From Siphonodentalium dalli (Eukaryota; Mollusca; Scaphopoda; Gadilida; Siphonodentaliidae): a DNA stretch of 64,000 bases. The stretch's first letter is position 1, and each line of letters opens with the position of its first letter. The notes under the pieces were generated by a model. It saw only the letters and a list, made by a program, of their open reading frames with translations. It did no database searches and was not told the origin of the DNA. This document shows, piece by piece, positions 60,801-64,000 of the stretch. Location: assembly GCA_032622095.1 (NCBI GenBank), contig CP136061.1, positions 62,625,127-62,689,126 on the forward strand, in the 5' to 3' direction. The translations under genes and the position numbers were made by a program.

Positions 60801-62784
60801 CACCACCGATACATCCACAACATATATAAATATACGACCCACCCGTTACCAAAAGGGCACTCCCTATATAGCCACACGCTCGTCAATGACCATCCAGCTT
60901 AATCCAGGTATGCATATAACTTCAATCTTGACCGTACAGGCATACTATGTGCACCTATACACATTACCCATAACCATAAAATCACTCCCTATTTATCTAC
61001 GCACTCCATCCATGATCATACAGACAGCACAAATATACATCACAATACAGCCACACACGGTACACATATACATCCCACCACGACCTTACAGTCACTCCAT
61101 ATATACATAAACACACGGATGCCATGTAGCTACTCTCGTTATATATATACACCACATCAATGCCCATACGGTCATATCAGCCACACACAACAATACACCG
61201 TCCAGTCACTACATGTATACCGATTCACCTCACACATGCCCATACAGCCACTCCTTATATTCCCATGCAACTCACCATGGACACCCCACTCATAACCATA
61301 TAGTCACTCCTTGTATACCTATTCACATCATTCATGACCATGCAGTAACTCCATGTATACCTATTCACATCACCTATGATCATACAGTAACTCCCTGGCT
61401 GCCATCTTGGCATCCATCTTTTATCCAGTTGATAACTTTTTATCATAATAGGCCAGAATAGCCACATATTATGGTTCATCTCAGTTCCGTCTCAAAGTTC
61501 TGCCCATTTCCTTTCAATAATATGGCCAGAATCACAAAAGAGGTTCTCCGCAAAATTCCATACTGCAACTTTAAAATGAATTTGTCATGCCCCATACGGA
61601 ACTGGGACAAACAGAATAGAACGCAGTTGTCAGTTAATTAACTAACACGTATACTAACCAAGTGAGTCACAGTTTGCTACCTTGTCGGATAACGCAGATA
61701 ATAATGTTCGGGATATATGTAAAAAATTAACTTTTTACAAATTTGGTTGCCATTTTGGAAGCCATCTTGAGCAATTTGGTCTATAAACACCGTAGTGTGA
61801 CACATTTAAGATAGACCAAAACAATAAATACCTTTGATACCAATAATAGTTGCATTTTACTTTTAAAAATTGTCCAATCCTGAAAAGTGAATTTTTGCCG
61901 ATATTTATGTCAAGTCTGTGAGAGAAAAATCCAATATTTCTGGTGATGTCAGTTGTTACAATAGTAACAATGATACATGGTGCATCAGACATGTTAGTAT
62001 TCAATGTATATAATACAGATTAGCCAATTTTATATATCAACCACAACTTGTAAGCCATTGCAGGACACCCTGGGGCAATATTTACCATTTTTCATATTTT
62101 CGGCGGCCATTTTGGAAATTTTATACACCAATTTCATTCCCATTGAAGTAAAACATCCGTCCAATAAAATAAAGCATATAGTTGTTGACATTCTATTAAC
62201 AGCCTGTGTTGTTTGTCGTTAAAATGACTCAAAATCGTCTTGCAAAAAAAATCGAAAATTTCACCCCTCTTTTTCAAATCCTCTTTCTGTATCTATTACG
62301 GAACCCTCGTCAATGGCAAATGTCTTAAAATGACGCTATAATATCATGCTTGATGACTGTCTCAAAAACATTGCCATTTACTAATGATTAATGTGAAGAA
62401 AAATGGAAGATATGGTGAAATATTAATTAAATTTCCTATTTTCGTGCATATGACGTCATTTTTCGGCGGCCATTTTGATTATTTTTCGAAATTATTTGCC
62501 GTCATTTTGAAGAAGGACATCAAACCAACAAAATGGCATACATTTTGTCTGTGTCTTTTGCTAACAACCGATCTATTACAACGATTAAATACAGCTGGTC
62601 GGAATTAGAGGAAATGGCGGCCATCTTGGATTCAAATGGCTCTAGCACCTAGTAGGGCCACCTTTATTTTTCGGTGAAATCCGGATTCTTTATCTGGATA
62701 CCATAGGGAACAATAAAAATAAGGTTATTTGTAATCATCGGGGGGGGGGGGGGTGCAGGTGGACCTTATTGGCTCCCCGACTAA
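57861..62784. mobile_element. Giant foldback element 2 (4.92 kb)
   Basis: The arms (57861 to about 60180 and about 60290 to 62784) are reverse complements. Matching 72-codon stretches at 58438-58656 and 62004-62222 differ at a single residue. The ends read TTAGTCGGGGAGCCAATAA, then a C-tract at 57893-57917 mirrored by a G-tract at 62740-62752, much as in foldback 1. The outer arms hold ATGGCCGCC blocks. The inner arms are a minisatellite that switches orientation at the centre. No protein-coding capacity is seen. Confidence 0.88.
59190..61420. repeat. Degenerate minisatellite arranged head to head inside foldback 2
   Basis: Units of about 50-60 bp containing 'TATACA-GGGAGTGACTATATGGTCATG-GTGAGGTGAAT' run in one orientation from about 59190 to 60170. 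They run in the opposite orientation from about 60300 to 61420. The reading frames here (repeats of H-I-H and T-H-D-H) are by-products of the repeat. Confidence 0.85.
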
Positions 62785-62790
62785 TAAGCT

Positions 62791-63370
62791 TGAGGGCCGT
62801 TAACCATTTCCAATACACTACAATTGCCCGACAAGGTCATGAAATTGCTATTATCGCCAATTTGGTGACGTCCATCTAGTGATGTTATGTAAGGGTCGTG
62901 CTATTATTGAGTGTGTCAAATCATTAACGACCCGACACATACGTCACAAACAAGAGCTGTGGGGCCGTTATGCGAACTCAACGCACAGCCACATTGTGTT
63001 ACTGTACTATGAACGCACACAAAGTGTTAATAATGAATGTTCGGCTACTATTGGGTCATGGTGTGGATTTTAATATGATCTGCCAGGTGGTTCAGACTGG
63101 TTTCCGATATACGTCACAATCGTGTGGTCGATCGATTGTCGGTGTGGAGTCTACAGTATATGCCTCGATGGACTTGCAGTGTTACTGACCCATAGCCCGA
63201 CCCTTACATCGCTAGATAGACGTCACCTACTTGGCGATAACAATAGAAATGTCATGAACTTGTCGGGCAAGTGTGGTGTATTGGAAACGGTTAACAGTTC
63301 CCAAGCTTATGATTGGTCATCGACTTCGTCTGGAGCATCCTATAAGCTCTTGGGTCGTTAACCGTGATTT
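62791..63370. repeat. Inverted repeat beside foldback 2
   Basis: The stretch GTTAACCATTTCCAATACAC to GTAAGGGTCG at 62798-62897 is mirrored by 63190-63300 (CGACCCTTACATCGC to GAAACGGTTAAC). It begins right after the end of foldback 2. The open frames across it are not recognised. Confidence 0.7.
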
Positions 63371-63401
63371 CTGTTGGCCATGCAAGATCATGTTATTGTT
63401 A

Positions 63402-63935
<534 letters not shown>

Positions 63936-64000
63936 ACTGGCCGTGAGCTGGCGTTTTGTTTTAAACATAAAAACTCGTTAGTTGCATCATCGTGCCTTCT

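Noticed and set aside
59472-61461. Histidine- and threonine-rich frames in 59.4-61.5 kb
   Set aside because: They are by-products of the degenerate minisatellite, and occur in several frames on both strands.

Overview
This is a window of animal nuclear DNA. It is AT-rich, holds one widely split gene with GT-AG introns, and is otherwise dense with decayed mobile elements, foldback repeats and simple repeats. A mollusc or other lophotrochozoan is the best guess: a CR1-like LINE with a 2A-like motif and a PHD finger, a repeat ending in 'TCAGGTGAGCTAAAA', and an ATCA-tailed short repeat are all things I associate with molluscan genomes. The species cannot be named from the sequence.

The main result is a complete Cys-loop (pentameric ligand-gated) ion channel gene of the nicotinic acetylcholine receptor superfamily on the + strand. 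It is split over about 38 kb into six exons: 8858-8924, 16066-16205, 16937-16981, 27047-27156, 35262-35791 and 46685-47064. Every intron starts GT and ends AG, the phases agree at all five junctions, and the joined reading frame is 1272 nt, closing exactly on TAA (423 residues). The protein has a signal peptide, an extracellular ligand-binding domain with an intact 13-residue Cys-loop, four membrane segments and a short M3-M4 loop. The usual acetylcholine-contact residues are largely missing, so it looks like a divergent receptor subunit.

Layout: 1-8600 is upstream DNA with TTAA-flanked and foldback elements and a degenerate 4.1-5.3 kb minisatellite. Intron 1 (8.9-16.1 kb) holds TTAA elements, paired palindromes and a 49-bp minisatellite. 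Intron 3 (17.0-27.0 kb) holds long CAT/ATC arrays and a CR1-like LINE that landed inside a foldback element. Intron 4 (27.2-35.3 kb) has several inverted-repeat elements, one ending about 30 bp before the exon 5 acceptor. Intron 5 (35.8-46.7 kb) contains a 4.98-kb foldback element and, near its end, a 5S-rRNA-like SINE fragment. Downstream of the gene, 47-64 kb is intergenic: a 3.8-kb TTAA-flanked element full of tandem repeats, a second large foldback (57.9-62.8 kb) of the same type as the intronic one, and a decayed C2H2 zinc-finger fragment on the minus strand at the right edge.

No bacterial-type operon, CRISPR array, convincing tRNA or second intact gene was found. The most unusual signals are the twin giant foldbacks sharing end sequence and C-tracts, several TTAA-target element families with different ends, and the LINE nested in a hairpin element. 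All comparisons were made by eye within this window; family names rest on remembered motifs, not on searches.
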